Notes: generated from the sequence alone by a model not told the origin. A DNA stretch of 64,000 nt from Micromonospora sp. RHAY321 (GCF_023896955.1 NZ_JAMHIW010000004.1:124001-188000); one strand, 5' to 3'; shown: positions 47,053 to 56,581, numbered from the stretch's first letter. Program-made: numbers and translations.

Positions 47053-47547
47053 ATGAGCGTCGAGGCGAGCATCGTCCCGGCCGGCGTCGCGGACGCCGGC
47101 GAGATCTTCACCGTGCAGCGCGCCGCCTACCTGACCGAGGCGCAGCACTACACCGACCCGTTCCTGCCGCCGTTGACCGAGACGCTGCAGGAGGTTCGGG
47201 CGGCGCTCACCGGCCCGACCATCGTGCTCGTCGCGCGGCTGGGGCACCGGCTGGTCGGCTCCGTACGCGCCCACCTGGACGGGGACACCGCCCACGTGGG
47301 CCGGCTGTCGGTCGCCCCGGATCTGCAGGGGCGGGGCGTCGGCGGGCGGCTGCTCACCGCGATCGAGGCGGCCTGCGCGGGCCGGGTGGCCCGGTTCACC
47401 CTCTTCACCGGCGCGGACAGCGCCCGCAACCTACGGCTGTACCAGCGGCACGGCTACCGGATCGTGTCGCACCGGCCGGACGCGAACGGCATCCAACTGG
47501 CGGTCCTGGAGAAGCCAGCGGTCAGCCCTGCTCGCACCGACGCCTGA
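47053..47547 (+). CDS. GNAT family N-acetyltransferase
   Basis: A 164-residue single-domain GNAT. The acetyl-CoA loop is VAPDLQGRGVGGRLLTAIEAA at about 96-116, followed by TLFTGADSARNLRLYQRHGYRIV, a classic terminal GNAT block. Its last 26 nt overlap the end of the convergent SRPBCC gene. The substrate is unknown. Confidence 0.85.
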   Translation: MSVEASIVPAGVADAGEIFTVQRAAYLTEAQHYTDPFLPPLTETLQEVRAALTGPTIVLVARLGHRLVGSVRAHLDGDTAHVGRLSVAPDLQGRGVGGRLLTAIEAACAGRVARFTLFTGADSARNLRLYQRHGYRIVSHRPDANGIQLAVLEKPAVSPARTDA

Positions 47548-47944
47548 GCCCGTCGGCCTCCAGCCGCAGGTAGCGGCGGAACAGGTCGCGGTACAGCCAG
47601 CCGACCAGCCCGGCCAGCGGCCCGGACTGCGTCATCGCCAACCCGACCCGGGTACGCCCGTCGGGCAGCGGGAGCAACCGGTGCTCGGCCCGCGTCCGTA
47701 CGCCCGGGGCCTCGGAAACCCAGGTGAAGTCGCGCCCCTCGGTCAGCTCGGTGACCCGCCAGAGCGCCGGACGCAGCTTCGGCTGGGTCAGCCGGACGGT
47801 CGCGCCGACGGTGAGCGGCCCCGGCTCTCCCCGCTCGGCCCGGCTCACCGACGCCGTCCAGTCCGGCCACCGCTGCACGTCGGTCAGCACAGCCCACACC
47901 CGCTGGGCGTCGGCGGCGATCTCCGTACCGGCCTCGAACCGCAT
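47522..47944 (-). CDS. SRPBCC (START-like) family protein
   Basis: A 140-residue polyketide cyclase/START-like protein: an initial strand FEAGTEIAADAQRVWAVLTDVQRWPDW, with a hydrophobic-pocket beta sheet and the long C-terminal helix (LYRDLFRRYLRLEADGLRR). Such proteins bind small lipophilic ligands. GGGGAGGGG precedes the ATG. Tail-to-tail overlap of 26 nt with the GNAT gene. Confidence 0.8.
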   Translation of the reverse strand: MRFEAGTEIAADAQRVWAVLTDVQRWPDWTASVSRAERGEPGPLTVGATVRLTQPKLRPALWRVTELTEGRDFTWVSEAPGVRTRAEHRLLPLPDGRTRVGLAMTQSGPLAGLVGWLYRDLFRRYLRLEADGLRRRCEQG

Positions 47945-48057
47945 CGTGTCCCCTCCCCGGCGGCACCGCCCGGCGCCGCGCCATCGGGACGAGGCTGCCC
48001 GACGGATCGTGACACCGGCAACCACCGGCCTGGCCGCAGCAGGGCCGCCGCCGGGGA

Positions 48058-48270
48058 TCAGGCGGCTTCGTGCAGGTCGGCCAGGGTGAGTGGGGTACGC
48101 CGACGCAGCAGCTCCGCCAGCTCCGGCACGGACCCGACCTCGCCGAGCACGTTCTTGCCGCCGCCGAACCGCTCCGGGTAGCGGCGGATCAACCGGTACC
48201 GGTAGCGGCCCCGGATCAGCTCGACACTCACCCGCCACCGCCCGCAGCAGTCACAGACCCACTCGGACAC
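48058..48270 (-). CDS. small Cys-containing protein of unknown function
   Basis: A 70-residue basic protein starting MSEWVCDCCGRWRVSVELI. It has a CxCC cluster at the N-terminus, a strongly basic middle (RYRYRLIRRYPERF) and a Leu-rich end (VPELAELLRRRTPLTL). It could be a single-sided zinc ribbon but I do not recognise a family. TAGTTT lies 6 nt before the GTG, giving a leaderless pattern that supports expression. Confidence 0.6.
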   Translation of the reverse strand: MSEWVCDCCGRWRVSVELIRGRYRYRLIRRYPERFGGGKNVLGEVGSVPELAELLRRRTPLTLADLHEAA

Positions 48271-48405
48271 CTCGCGAAACTAGCTCTGACCTGTGGTTAT
48301 CTGATTCGCCCGGTCGGGACGAGCGGCGCGCGGGCGGACACGCCGCCCCGGGACCCACGGTGATCTGCCTCACGACTGTCGGCACCGTCTGATTGACTGG
48401 TCGCC

Positions 48406-49521
48406 GTGGACCTGCCGATCAACCCTCCGGTCGAGCCGATGCTGGCCAAGAGCATCCCCAAACTGCCCACCACCCCCGGGGTGACCTACGAGCCCAAGTG
48501 GGACGGGTTCCGGTGCATCGTGTTCCGCGACGGCGACGAGGTGGAGCTGGCCAGCCGGGGCGGCAAGTCGATGACCCGTTACTTCCCTGAGGTGGTCGAG
48601 CAGGCCAAACGGCAGCTGCCCGAGCGGTGCGCGGTCGACGGGGAGCTGATCGTGATCCGGCGGGACGGCCCGGGCGGCCAGCCCCGGCTGGATTTCGAGC
48701 TGCTGGCCCAGCGCATCCATCCGGCCGCGTCCCGGGTGAAGCTGCTGGCCGAGACCACCCCGGCCGACTTCGTCGCCTTCGACCTGCTCGCCATCGGCGA
48801 CGAGGCCCTGGTGGAGCAGCCCTACCCGCGCCGCCGGGAGCGGCTGGTGGAGGCGCTGTCCGGGGTCCGCCCGCCGGTGCACGTCACCCAGGTCACCACC
48901 GACCCGGAGACGGCGGCCCGCTGGTTCGACGTGTTCGAGGGCGCCGGGCTGGACGGGTTGATCGTCAAGCCGGCCGACCTGCCGTACGAGCCGGGCAAGC
49001 GGCTGATGTTCAAGGTCAAGCACGCCCGCACCGCCGACGCGGTGGTGGCCGGCTTCCGCTGGCACAAGTCCGGCCCGGTGGTCGGCTCGCTGCTGCTCGG
49101 TCTCTACGACGACGCGGGTGTGCTGCACCACGTGGGGGTGAGCGCCTCGTTCAGCATGGCCCGGCGGGCCGAGCTGCTCGACGAGCTGGAGCCCTACCGG
49201 GACACCGGCGGCGAGCACCCGTGGGTGCACGGCGACCATGAGCGCGGCCAGCGCATCCCGGGCGGGGTGAGCCGGTGGACCGGCACGAAGAACCTGGAGT
49301 GGGAGCCTCTGCGCCCGGAGCTGGTGGTCGAGGTGGGCTACGACGCGATGGAGGGCGAGCGGTTCCGGCACACCGCCCAGTTCAAACGGTGGCGGCCCGA
49401 CCGCGATCCGAAGTCCTGCCGCTACGACCAGCTCGACCGTCCGATCCGCTTCGACGTGGACCAGGTGCTGCGCGGCGACCCGGCGGCCACCGTGGACCAG
49501 ACCTCCACCGGCCCGGCGTAG
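48406..49521 (+). CDS. ligC: ATP-dependent DNA ligase, LigC-like
   Basis: A 371-residue ATP-dependent ligase with the adenylated lysine Lys31 in EPKWDGFR (motif I), SRGGKSMTRYFPE, motif III FVAFDLLAI, motif IV LDGLIVKP, motif V RLMFKVKHARTADAVV, and a C-terminal OB-fold. Length and motifs match mycobacterial LigC rather than LigB or LigD. LigC serves repair and short-gap ligation together with dedicated polymerases. No ku or polymerase gene adjoins here. Confidence 0.92.
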   Translation: MDLPINPPVEPMLAKSIPKLPTTPGVTYEPKWDGFRCIVFRDGDEVELASRGGKSMTRYFPEVVEQAKRQLPERCAVDGELIVIRRDGPGGQPRLDFELLAQRIHPAASRVKLLAETTPADFVAFDLLAIGDEALVEQPYPRRRERLVEALSGVRPPVHVTQVTTDPETAARWFDVFEGAGLDGLIVKPADLPYEPGKRLMFKVKHARTADAVVAGFRWHKSGPVVGSLLLGLYDDAGVLHHVGVSASFSMARRAELLDELEPYRDTGGEHPWVHGDHERGQRIPGGVSRWTGTKNLEWEPLRPELVVEVGYDAMEGERFRHTAQFKRWRPDRDPKSCRYDQLDRPIRFDVDQVLRGDPAATVDQTSTGPA

Positions 49522-49551
49522 CCTGGCCGTCGACTCGACCCCGGAGGACAC

Positions 49552-51150
49552 GTGACCCGCACCGCCGACCAGCCTCGGATGGCGACCAGTCGCCGGGTCC
49601 GTCGCACTCTGGTCGCCTTCACCGTGGCCGTGCTGCTCACCGCCGGCTGCACCCTGCCCGCGTTCGCCCCACGCACCGAGGTGGAGGGTGAGGCGGCGCC
49701 GACCGGCAGCTCGCCGACCTGGCGGGCGTGCCCGGAGGTGGCCGACGAGCTGGTCGGGCGGGGCGCGCCGGACATGCGCTACGAGTGCGCCCGGGTCGCG
49801 GTGCCGCGCGACTGGGGCACCGGCGGCGGGGCGACCGCCGGCCCGGGCGCGGGGCAGACCTTCGAGATCGCCCTGCTGCGGGCCCGGTCCACCAAGCAGC
49901 GGGACCGGATCGGCTCGCTGGTGATCAACCCGGGCGGCCCGGGCGGCTCGGGCGTCGACACCGCCGTCTACCTCTCCTTCGGCCCCCAGTTCGGCGGGCT
50001 GCCGCCCGCGATCACCGAGCGCTTCGACATCGTCGGCTTCGACCCGCGCGGCGTGGCCCGGTCCAGCCCGGTCAAGTGCATCTCCGACGCCGATCTGGAC
50101 GCCAGCTTCGGCTACGACCCGGACCCGACCAGCCAGGCGGGGTTCGACGGCTTCGTGGGGTTGAGCCAGCGGATCGGGCGGGGCTGCGGCGACCGGTACG
50201 GCGACCAGTTGCCCCTCTACGCCACCGAGCAGGCCGCCCGCGACATGGACGCGGTTCGCGCCGCCGTCGGCGACGACAAGCTCACCTACCTGGGCTACTC
50301 GTACGGCACCCTGCTCGGCGCCACCTACGCCCAGCTCTACCCGCAGCGGGTGCGGGCGCTGGTGCTCGACGGCGCGGTCGACCCGAAGCAGGGGCTGGTG
50401 GCCGGCTCGGAGAGCCAGGCCCGCGGCTTCGAGCGGGCCTTCGACAACTTCACCCGCTGGTGCGCGGCGACCGCCGACCGCTGCCCGATCGCACCGGACG
50501 CGCGCGCCGCGGTCACCACGGCCATCGACAAGGCCAGGGTCTCCCCGGTGCGCGGCGACGACGGGCGGGAGGCGACCGCCGGCTGGGTCTTCTACGCGAT
50601 CATCTCGTCGCTCTACACGGAGTCCGGCTGGCAGGAGCTGGCCGGCGCGATCGACCGGCTCGCCGAGGGCGACCCGAAGGACGTGTTCCGGCTCGCCGAC
50701 GCGTACGCGGGCCGGGAGAGCGACGGGCACTACTCGAACCTGTTCGACGCCAACCTCGCCATCAACTGCGCGGACGAGACGGAGAAGCCGAGCCGGGCGC
50801 AGATCCGCCAGTTGCAGTCGCAGTGGCGCACGAAGTACCCGCTGTTCGGGCCGGCGCTGGCGGTCGGCATGCTGAGCTGCGTCGAGTGGCCGGGCACACG
50901 GGACCCGTACCCGACCGGGCAGGCGAACGGCGCACCGCCGATCGTGGTGGTCGGCACCACCGGCGACCCGGCGACGCCCTACGAGCAGACCCCGCGGCTC
51001 GCCTCGATGCTGGGCGTCGGCCGGGTGCTCACCTGGGAGGGCGAGGGGCACACCGCCTACCCGCAGACCTCCTGCATCACCGCCGCGGTCGACGCCTACC
51101 TGCTCGAGCTGACCGTTCCCAGGGAGGGGCTTCGCTGCCCGGCCCGGTGA
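49552..51150 (+). CDS. S33-family tripeptidyl aminopeptidase-like lipoprotein
   Basis: A 532-residue alpha/beta hydrolase. The signal sequence has the lipobox LLTAGC (Cys33). The oxyanion block is INPGGPGGSG, the nucleophile Ser250 lies in GYSYG, and the C-terminal TAP-like domain carries TTGDPATPYEQT and the active-site histidine in GEGHTAY. The family releases peptides from protein N-termini outside the cell. GGAGGA sits 5 nt before the GTG. The final 74 nt overlap the channel gene on the other strand. Confidence 0.92.
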   Translation: MTRTADQPRMATSRRVRRTLVAFTVAVLLTAGCTLPAFAPRTEVEGEAAPTGSSPTWRACPEVADELVGRGAPDMRYECARVAVPRDWGTGGGATAGPGAGQTFEIALLRARSTKQRDRIGSLVINPGGPGGSGVDTAVYLSFGPQFGGLPPAITERFDIVGFDPRGVARSSPVKCISDADLDASFGYDPDPTSQAGFDGFVGLSQRIGRGCGDRYGDQLPLYATEQAARDMDAVRAAVGDDKLTYLGYSYGTLLGATYAQLYPQRVRALVLDGAVDPKQGLVAGSESQARGFERAFDNFTRWCAATADRCPIAPDARAAVTTAIDKARVSPVRGDDGREATAGWVFYAIISSLYTESGWQELAGAIDRLAEGDPKDVFRLADAYAGRESDGHYSNLFDANLAINCADETEKPSRAQIRQLQSQWRTKYPLFGPALAVGMLSCVEWPGTRDPYPTGQANGAPPIVVVGTTGDPATPYEQTPRLASMLGVGRVLTWEGEGHTAYPQTSCITAAVDAYLLELTVPREGLRCPAR

Positions 51151-51589
51151 CGGGCCGGGTCGGCGGCAGCGGCGGCAGGTCGATGCCCTGCCGGGCTGCC
51201 AACTCCTCCAGCAGCGCCCGCATCCGGCGCACGTCGGCCTTGAGCTGCTCCTGCTCCTCGTGCTCGAAGGCGTCGTCGTCGACGATGAGCCTGCTCGCGA
51301 AGTGCGCGGTGATCAGGGGGATGACCAGCAGCACCATGGTCGAGATGAGCAGCGCGGCGAGGGTACGGCCGGCCCAGCTGGTCGGCGAGATGTCGCCGTA
51401 GCCGACGGTGGACGCGGTCACCACCGCCCACCAGACGGCGTCGGCGGGGCTGCGGTTCTCGACCTCGCCGTAGATGACCCCCGCCACCACGATCATCAGC
51501 AGGTACGAGGTGATCAGCGTGCGCGGCGAGTTCGCGAACCACACCAACGCCCGGTAGATCCACCGGAACGGCAGCAGCAGGAGCTCCAT
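51077..51589 (-). CDS. two-helix potassium channel family protein
   Basis: A 170-residue ion channel subunit: a first membrane helix (LITSYLLMIVVAGVIYGEVE), a pore helix with the potassium selectivity filter TVGYGD at 61-66, a second helix (LAALLISTMVLLVIPLITAH), then an acidic-basic coiled segment. A tetramer is expected. The coding sequence ends inside the 3' part of the S33 peptidase gene on the opposite strand. Confidence 0.9.
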   Translation of the reverse strand: MELLLLPFRWIYRALVWFANSPRTLITSYLLMIVVAGVIYGEVENRSPADAVWWAVVTASTVGYGDISPTSWAGRTLAALLISTMVLLVIPLITAHFASRLIVDDDAFEHEEQEQLKADVRRMRALLEELAARQGIDLPPLPPTRPVTGPGSEAPPWERSARAGRRRPRR

Positions 51590-51663
51590 GCCGCCCCATG
51601 CTGCCCGGTCCCGGCAAGTGGCACCGGCCCATTCGCCGGTTTCGCTGTGCCAGGCTCACCGGC

Positions 51664-52116
51664 ATGACCGATGTGATCTACCGCGAGGCGGTCCGGGCGG
51701 ACCTGCCCGCCGTCATCGCCCTGCTCGCCGACGACGTCCTCGGCAAGGCCCGGGACTTCACCACGGTCGACGAGGCGTACGAGCGGGCGTTCGCGGACAT
51801 CAGCGCGGACCCGCGCAACCAGCTGATCGTGGCCGAAGAGGGCGGCGAGGTGGTCGGCTGCCTTCAGATCACCTACATCCCCGGCCTCGGCCGGCACGGC
51901 GCCGAGCGGTCCCTGATCGAGTCGGTCCGGGTCCGCTCCGACCGGCGCGGCCACGGACTGGGCCGGGCGCTGATGGTCTGGGCCATCGACCAGGCTCGGC
52001 GGCGTGGCTGCGCGCTGGTGCAGCTCACCACGGACAAGACCCGCCAGGACGCACACCGCTTCTACCTGGGCCTCGGCTTCGTCGCCAGCCACGAGGGCAT
52101 GAAGCTCCCGCTCTGA
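51664..52116 (+). CDS. GNAT family N-acetyltransferase
   Basis: A 150-residue compact GNAT: IYREAVRADLPAVIALLADD, central GCLQITYIPGL, acetyl-CoA loop RSDRRGHGLGRALMVWAIDQ, and the end block TRQDAHRFYLGLGFVASHEGMKL, which is typical of small amino-acid or amine acetyltransferases. CAGGCT is 7 nt before the ATG (likely leaderless). Confidence 0.87.
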   Translation: MTDVIYREAVRADLPAVIALLADDVLGKARDFTTVDEAYERAFADISADPRNQLIVAEEGGEVVGCLQITYIPGLGRHGAERSLIESVRVRSDRRGHGLGRALMVWAIDQARRRGCALVQLTTDKTRQDAHRFYLGLGFVASHEGMKLPL

Positions 52117-52129
52117 CCGCCTGCCGGGC

Positions 52130-52885
52130 TCACTCGTCGACCAGGCGGCCGTCGCGCAGAGTGAGCACCCGGTCGGCGAGGTCGATCAGGGCGGGGTCGT
52201 GCGTGGCCACCAGCGCCGTCATGCCGCGGGCGTGCACCACCGCGCGCAGCAGGTCCATGATGGACCGGCCGGTCTCCGAGTCGAGCTGGCCGGTGGGCTC
52301 GTCGGCGATGAGCAGGTCCGGCTCGTTGGCCAGCGCGCGGGCCACCGCGACCCGCTGCTGCTGCCCGCCGGAGAGCTCGTACGGGCGCTGCGCCGCGTGC
52401 CCGCCCAGGCCGACCAGCTCCAGCAGCACCGCGACCCGCTGTTCCCGCTCCGCCGCCGGCACCTGGGCCAGCCGCAACGGCACGCCCACGTTCTCGGCGG
52501 CGGAGAGGATCGGCACCAGCCCGAACGTCTGGAACACGAACCCCACGGTGCCCCGGCGCAGCCGCAGCAGCTCCGCCTCGCCGGCCGCGGTGACCTCCTG
52601 CCCGGCGACCACCACCTGACCGCTGTTCGGCCGGTCCAGCCCTCCGACGATGTTCAACAGTGTGGTCTTGCCGGCGCCGGAGCGGCCCCGGACCGCGACC
52701 AGCTCGCCGCGGTCGGCGCTGAAGGAGACGTCCCGTACCGCGTGCACGGCGTGCTCTCCCCGGCCGAAGGTCCGGCTCACACCGCTGACCCGGACCACCT
52801 CGCCGGGGACGGCACCGGCCCGGGCCGGCCCGCCCGCCCCGGCCGCGCCGGCCGCGCCGGTCACCACCATGTCCCGACGGCTCAC
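52130..52885 (-). CDS. ABC transporter ATP-binding protein (MacB/LolD type)
   Basis: A 251-residue ATPase: Walker A RGRSGAGKTTLLNIVGGLD, signature ELSGGQQQRVAVARALANEP, Walker B LLIADEPTGQLD, and an Ala/Gly-rich N-terminal extension of about 30 residues. It is the last gene of the FtsX-type operon and overlaps the other ATPase (GTGA). Together the two ATPases may form a heterodimer serving the two permeases. Confidence 0.92.
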   Translation of the reverse strand: MSRRDMVVTGAAGAAGAGGPARAGAVPGEVVRVSGVSRTFGRGEHAVHAVRDVSFSADRGELVAVRGRSGAGKTTLLNIVGGLDRPNSGQVVVAGQEVTAAGEAELLRLRRGTVGFVFQTFGLVPILSAAENVGVPLRLAQVPAAEREQRVAVLLELVGLGGHAAQRPYELSGGQQQRVAVARALANEPDLLIADEPTGQLDSETGRSIMDLLRAVVHARGMTALVATHDPALIDLADRVLTLRDGRLVDE

Positions 52886-53877
52886 GCCCGCTCCTCCTGC
52901 CCGTCCGAGGCCCGGTCACCGGGCCGTACCTGCACATGATCCGGCTCCAGATCGAGCCGGACCCGGTCCCGCAGCGAGAGCGCGTCGACGAACGCCGCCG
53001 GCAGTTGCATCCGGCCGGTCCGGTCGAGCACCGCGTACTCCTCACTGACCAGTTCGGTGTTGCCGTCCGCGCCGACGCGCGCGGTCCGGCGTACCTCCGA
53101 GGCGGTCCGTCCGTCGCGGATCGCGACGGTCCGGCGGACCTGCGTGGCCACGGCGTGGTCGTGGGTCACCACCACGATGGTCACGCCCAGCTCCGCGTTG
53201 ATGGTGCGCAGCGCCCCGAAGACCTCCGCGCCGGTCGCCTCGTCCAGCTCACCGGTCGGCTCGTCGGCGAAGAGCACCTCCGGGTCGTTGGCGACCGCCA
53301 CGGCCACCGCACACCGCTGCTGCTCGCCACCGCTGAGCTGGCCCGGTCGCCGGTCCGCGCAGTAACCCACGCCGACCATGTCGAGCAGCTCCCGGGCCCG
53401 CTCCCGGCGCGCCCGCCGCGAGCGCTTGCCGGCCAACTGCATCGGCAGCTCGACGTTCTCCAGCGCCGTCAGGTACGGCAACAGGTTGCGGCCGGTCTGC
53501 TGCCAGACGAACCCGACCAGCTCCCGCCGGTAGCTCAACCGCCGCTTGGCGGACAGCGAGAGCAGGTCGTAGTCGGCCACCCGGGCGATGCCGGCGGTCG
53601 GGGTGTCCAGGCCGGACAGGATGTTGAGCAGCGTCGACTTGCCCGAGCCGGAGGCACCCACGATCGCCACCAGCTCACCCCGGTCGATGACCAGGTCGAG
53701 CCCCTGCAGGGCGACCACCTCCACCCCCTCGGTCTTGAAGATGCGCACCAGGCCGTCGCAGACGATGTGTCCGCGCAGGCGGTCCTGCCCGCCGGCCCGC
53801 TCGGCGGCGCGTTGCGCGGCCCGCTGTTGCAGCGCGGCCAGGTCAGGCACCAGTGGAGTCTGGGCGGTAGCGGTCAT
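52882..53877 (-). CDS. ABC ATPase with C-terminal AbrB-like domain
   Basis: A 331-residue MacB-type ATPase: Walker A GASGSGKSTLLNILSGLD, signature QLSGGEQQRCAVAVAVANDP, Walker B VLFADEPTGELD. After the ATPase fold there is an extension of about 60 residues reading YAVLDRTGRMQLPAAFVDAL, then a block with the alternation RVRLDLEPDHVQVRP. Its pattern of GRMQLP, a helix and paired strands matches the AbrB/MazE swapped-hairpin domain. One nt separates it from the upstream permease stop codon. Confidence 0.9.
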   Translation of the reverse strand: MTATAQTPLVPDLAALQQRAAQRAAERAGGQDRLRGHIVCDGLVRIFKTEGVEVVALQGLDLVIDRGELVAIVGASGSGKSTLLNILSGLDTPTAGIARVADYDLLSLSAKRRLSYRRELVGFVWQQTGRNLLPYLTALENVELPMQLAGKRSRRARRERARELLDMVGVGYCADRRPGQLSGGEQQRCAVAVAVANDPEVLFADEPTGELDEATGAEVFGALRTINAELGVTIVVVTHDHAVATQVRRTVAIRDGRTASEVRRTARVGADGNTELVSEEYAVLDRTGRMQLPAAFVDALSLRDRVRLDLEPDHVQVRPGDRASDGQEERA

Positions 53878-53878
53878 C

Positions 53879-56581
53879 TCAGCTCTCCTCTCCGAGCCGG
53901 AGCACCTCACCGAGGCGCAGCCGGCGGTTGTTCAGGGCCTCGACGGCGACCGCGAAGCCGAGGGCGACCGCCCCGAGCGCGAGCACGGCGGCGACCAGGC
54001 CGGGCTCGAAGGCCACCCGGACCGGCATGCCGCTGGTGAACGCGGACAGGCCGAGCACCGGGTTGAGCAGCAGCGGCAGCACCGCCCCGACCAGCGCCCC
54101 GGTCAGCACCGACACCCCGACCAGCGGGGTCAGCTCGACCAGCAGCAGGCCCCGCCACTGCCGGCGGGACAGGCCGAGGGTGCGCAGCCGGGACAGCACC
54201 TGACCTCGGGCCCGCGCGCCGGCCAGCACGGTGAACGCGATGGCCAGCAACCCGAGCACGGTGCCGCCGACGGCGCCGGCCACGAACCCGAAGGCCAGCA
54301 CCCCGTTCGCGCCGCCGTCACCCAGCTCCCGTCGGACGTCCGCCCGGGTAACGACCGTCACCCCGAGCGGTCGTTCCCGGCCGGTCACCGCACCGGTGCT
54401 CTGGTAGCGCGACTGCCCCTGGTCACCGGCCTGGCGCAGCACCTCGGCGTCCAACCGGTCGCCGGCGAGCAGCAGGCTGGTCGGTACGGGCGTGGTGTTC
54501 CGCGCGGGCAGCGCCTGCCAGGGCAGGATGACGAACCGGCTGGTGTTCGCCGGCAGCAGGGGGAAACTCTCCGCGGTGTCGGCCACCCGGAACTCGTACC
54601 GCTGGCCCTGCACCGAGACGAAGGCGGAGCCGTCCCGCCCGACCCGGGCCAGGTCGGCGGCGACCGCCGGGGAGACGACCGCGGGCAGCGGCCCCGGTTC
54701 GGCCCTGGCGGTCCGCAGCGCGGACGGCACCGGAAGGTCCGCACCGGACTCCCGCGCAACCGTGACCAGGCCCGGGGCGTCGACCAGCAGCACGGCCGCC
54801 TGACCGACCCGCGCGTCGGTGCCGACCTCGTCGGCGGCCAGCCGATCGGCCGGCTCGTTCAGCACCCGCGTGGCGGCCCGGACCCCGGGCAGGCGACCCA
54901 ACTCGTCGACGGTGTCCGGGGCGAACCGTTCGCCCCGGATCAGCGCGTCGGCCGGAACCGCCTGCTCGGCGGCCCGGTCCCGGCTCGCGTCGACACCGGC
55001 GGCGACCACCGCGCAGAACGCCGCCGTGCCGATCGCCAGCACCACCACGACCAGCGGGGCGGCGACGGCGGACCGCCCGGCCCGCGCGGTGCCGAGGAAG
55101 GTCACGCTGCCCCGGGTGCGCGCGGCCAGCCGGCTGACCAGCAGCAACGGCCAGGGGTACGCCCGCAGCGCGAGCACCGCAGCGCCGACCGCGAACAGCA
55201 CGGGCACCGAGACCAGCAGCGGGTCCACCTCGCCGAGGGTGAGGCCGCGCCGGCGCAGCAGCACCGTGGCGAGCCCGGCCAGCAGCAGCAGGAAGACCTC
55301 GACGGTGAGCCGGCGGGCCGACGGGCGTACCCGGACCAGGTCACTGCGGGCGGCCCCGCCGGCCGGTACGGCCAGCGTGGCCAGCGGCAGCGCCAGGGTG
55401 ACCAGCACGGTCGCCGCGACGGCGTACGGCACGGTCGGGTCGGGGGCGCCGGGGACCAGGGTTCCCAGCCACCAGCCCAGGACGGCGGCTATCGGTACCA
55501 CCAGCAGCGATTCGGCGAGGCTGCGCCGGGCGCCGGCGGTGGCCGCGCCGCCGCGGGCGCGCAGCAGCGCGAACTCCGCGCGGCGCCGCCGGGCGGCGAG
55601 GATGGCCGCGAGCACGATGAGCCCGGCCAGGGTGGCCAGCACGCCGGCCGAGATCACCGCCAGCAGGGTACGGGCGGCGTTCACCTGGGCGGCGAACGCG
55701 CGCAGTGGAACGTCGACGCCCTGGGTCAGCGTGAGGGCGGGACTGGTGCCGCGCTGCAACTGCTGGAGGCCGTCGATCAGCTCGTCCAGTTGGCGCGCGT
55801 CGATGCGGTCGACGCCCAGCCGGTAACGCCAGTCGGAACGCACCGGCCAACCCGCCGCGGCCCGCTTGTCGATGGTCACCCCGGCGACCACACCCACGGC
55901 GATGAACGGTTCCCCGTCGCCGAGCGGTTCGGTGATCCGCAGCAGCGGTGGCAGCCCGTCCCAGATGCCGTCCGCACGGTCGGCGGGGCGGAACAGCCCG
56001 ACCACCACCAGCGGGGACGCGTCGGTGAAACCGGTCTGGGTGACCTTGCCGATCTGCAGTTGGCTGCCGGTCCGCAGGTTGAGCTTGCGGGCCACGTCGG
56101 CGTCGAGCGCCACCTCGGTCGGCCGGTCGGGGACGTACGTCTCGCTCGGCCACGTCCCCTCGACGAGGGTCCCGGCCTCCCTGACGCCGGGCATGGCGCG
56201 CAGGCCCAGGTCGACCAGCAGGTTGCGCGCCTTCAGGTCGGGGCCGATCACCCGGGCCGGCGTGGCGTCGACGCTGTACCACCGCTCGGCCACCGCCGAG
56301 CGCACCTGCGGCGGCATCTGCTCGGCCACGGCCTCGAACTGCCCTCGGGCGCCGCCCATGACCGATGTCGTGGACGTGGTCACGATTCCGGAGGTGTACG
56401 AGAGGTCCCGGCGGGCAGCCGGCTCGCTGTTCAGCTGTGCCCGCAGGCCCTGCTCGGCGAGCCGGTTGACCAGCCGGGGCACACCGCTGACCAGCAGCGT
56501 GACCACCAGTGTCAGCACCGCCAGGAGCAGGAACTGCCCGCCGTACGCCCGGACCCGCCGGACGGCCGCACCGATGCTCAT
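53879..56581 (-). CDS. large FtsX-like ABC permease
   Basis: A 900-residue permease with an N-terminal helix (FLLLAVLTLVVTLLVSGVPRL), a large extracytoplasmic domain of about 230 residues, then a group of helices, a second extracytoplasmic domain and a second FtsX-like helix group near the C-terminus. This is the duplicated FtsX layout. It starts 49 nt after the stop of the other permease. The system type is related to lipid, peptide or antibiotic export rather than import. Confidence 0.85.
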   Translation of the reverse strand: MSIGAAVRRVRAYGGQFLLLAVLTLVVTLLVSGVPRLVNRLAEQGLRAQLNSEPAARRDLSYTSGIVTTSTTSVMGGARGQFEAVAEQMPPQVRSAVAERWYSVDATPARVIGPDLKARNLLVDLGLRAMPGVREAGTLVEGTWPSETYVPDRPTEVALDADVARKLNLRTGSQLQIGKVTQTGFTDASPLVVVGLFRPADRADGIWDGLPPLLRITEPLGDGEPFIAVGVVAGVTIDKRAAAGWPVRSDWRYRLGVDRIDARQLDELIDGLQQLQRGTSPALTLTQGVDVPLRAFAAQVNAARTLLAVISAGVLATLAGLIVLAAILAARRRRAEFALLRARGGAATAGARRSLAESLLVVPIAAVLGWWLGTLVPGAPDPTVPYAVAATVLVTLALPLATLAVPAGGAARSDLVRVRPSARRLTVEVFLLLLAGLATVLLRRRGLTLGEVDPLLVSVPVLFAVGAAVLALRAYPWPLLLVSRLAARTRGSVTFLGTARAGRSAVAAPLVVVVLAIGTAAFCAVVAAGVDASRDRAAEQAVPADALIRGERFAPDTVDELGRLPGVRAATRVLNEPADRLAADEVGTDARVGQAAVLLVDAPGLVTVARESGADLPVPSALRTARAEPGPLPAVVSPAVAADLARVGRDGSAFVSVQGQRYEFRVADTAESFPLLPANTSRFVILPWQALPARNTTPVPTSLLLAGDRLDAEVLRQAGDQGQSRYQSTGAVTGRERPLGVTVVTRADVRRELGDGGANGVLAFGFVAGAVGGTVLGLLAIAFTVLAGARARGQVLSRLRTLGLSRRQWRGLLLVELTPLVGVSVLTGALVGAVLPLLLNPVLGLSAFTSGMPVRVAFEPGLVAAVLALGAVALGFAVAVEALNNRRLRLGEVLRLGEES

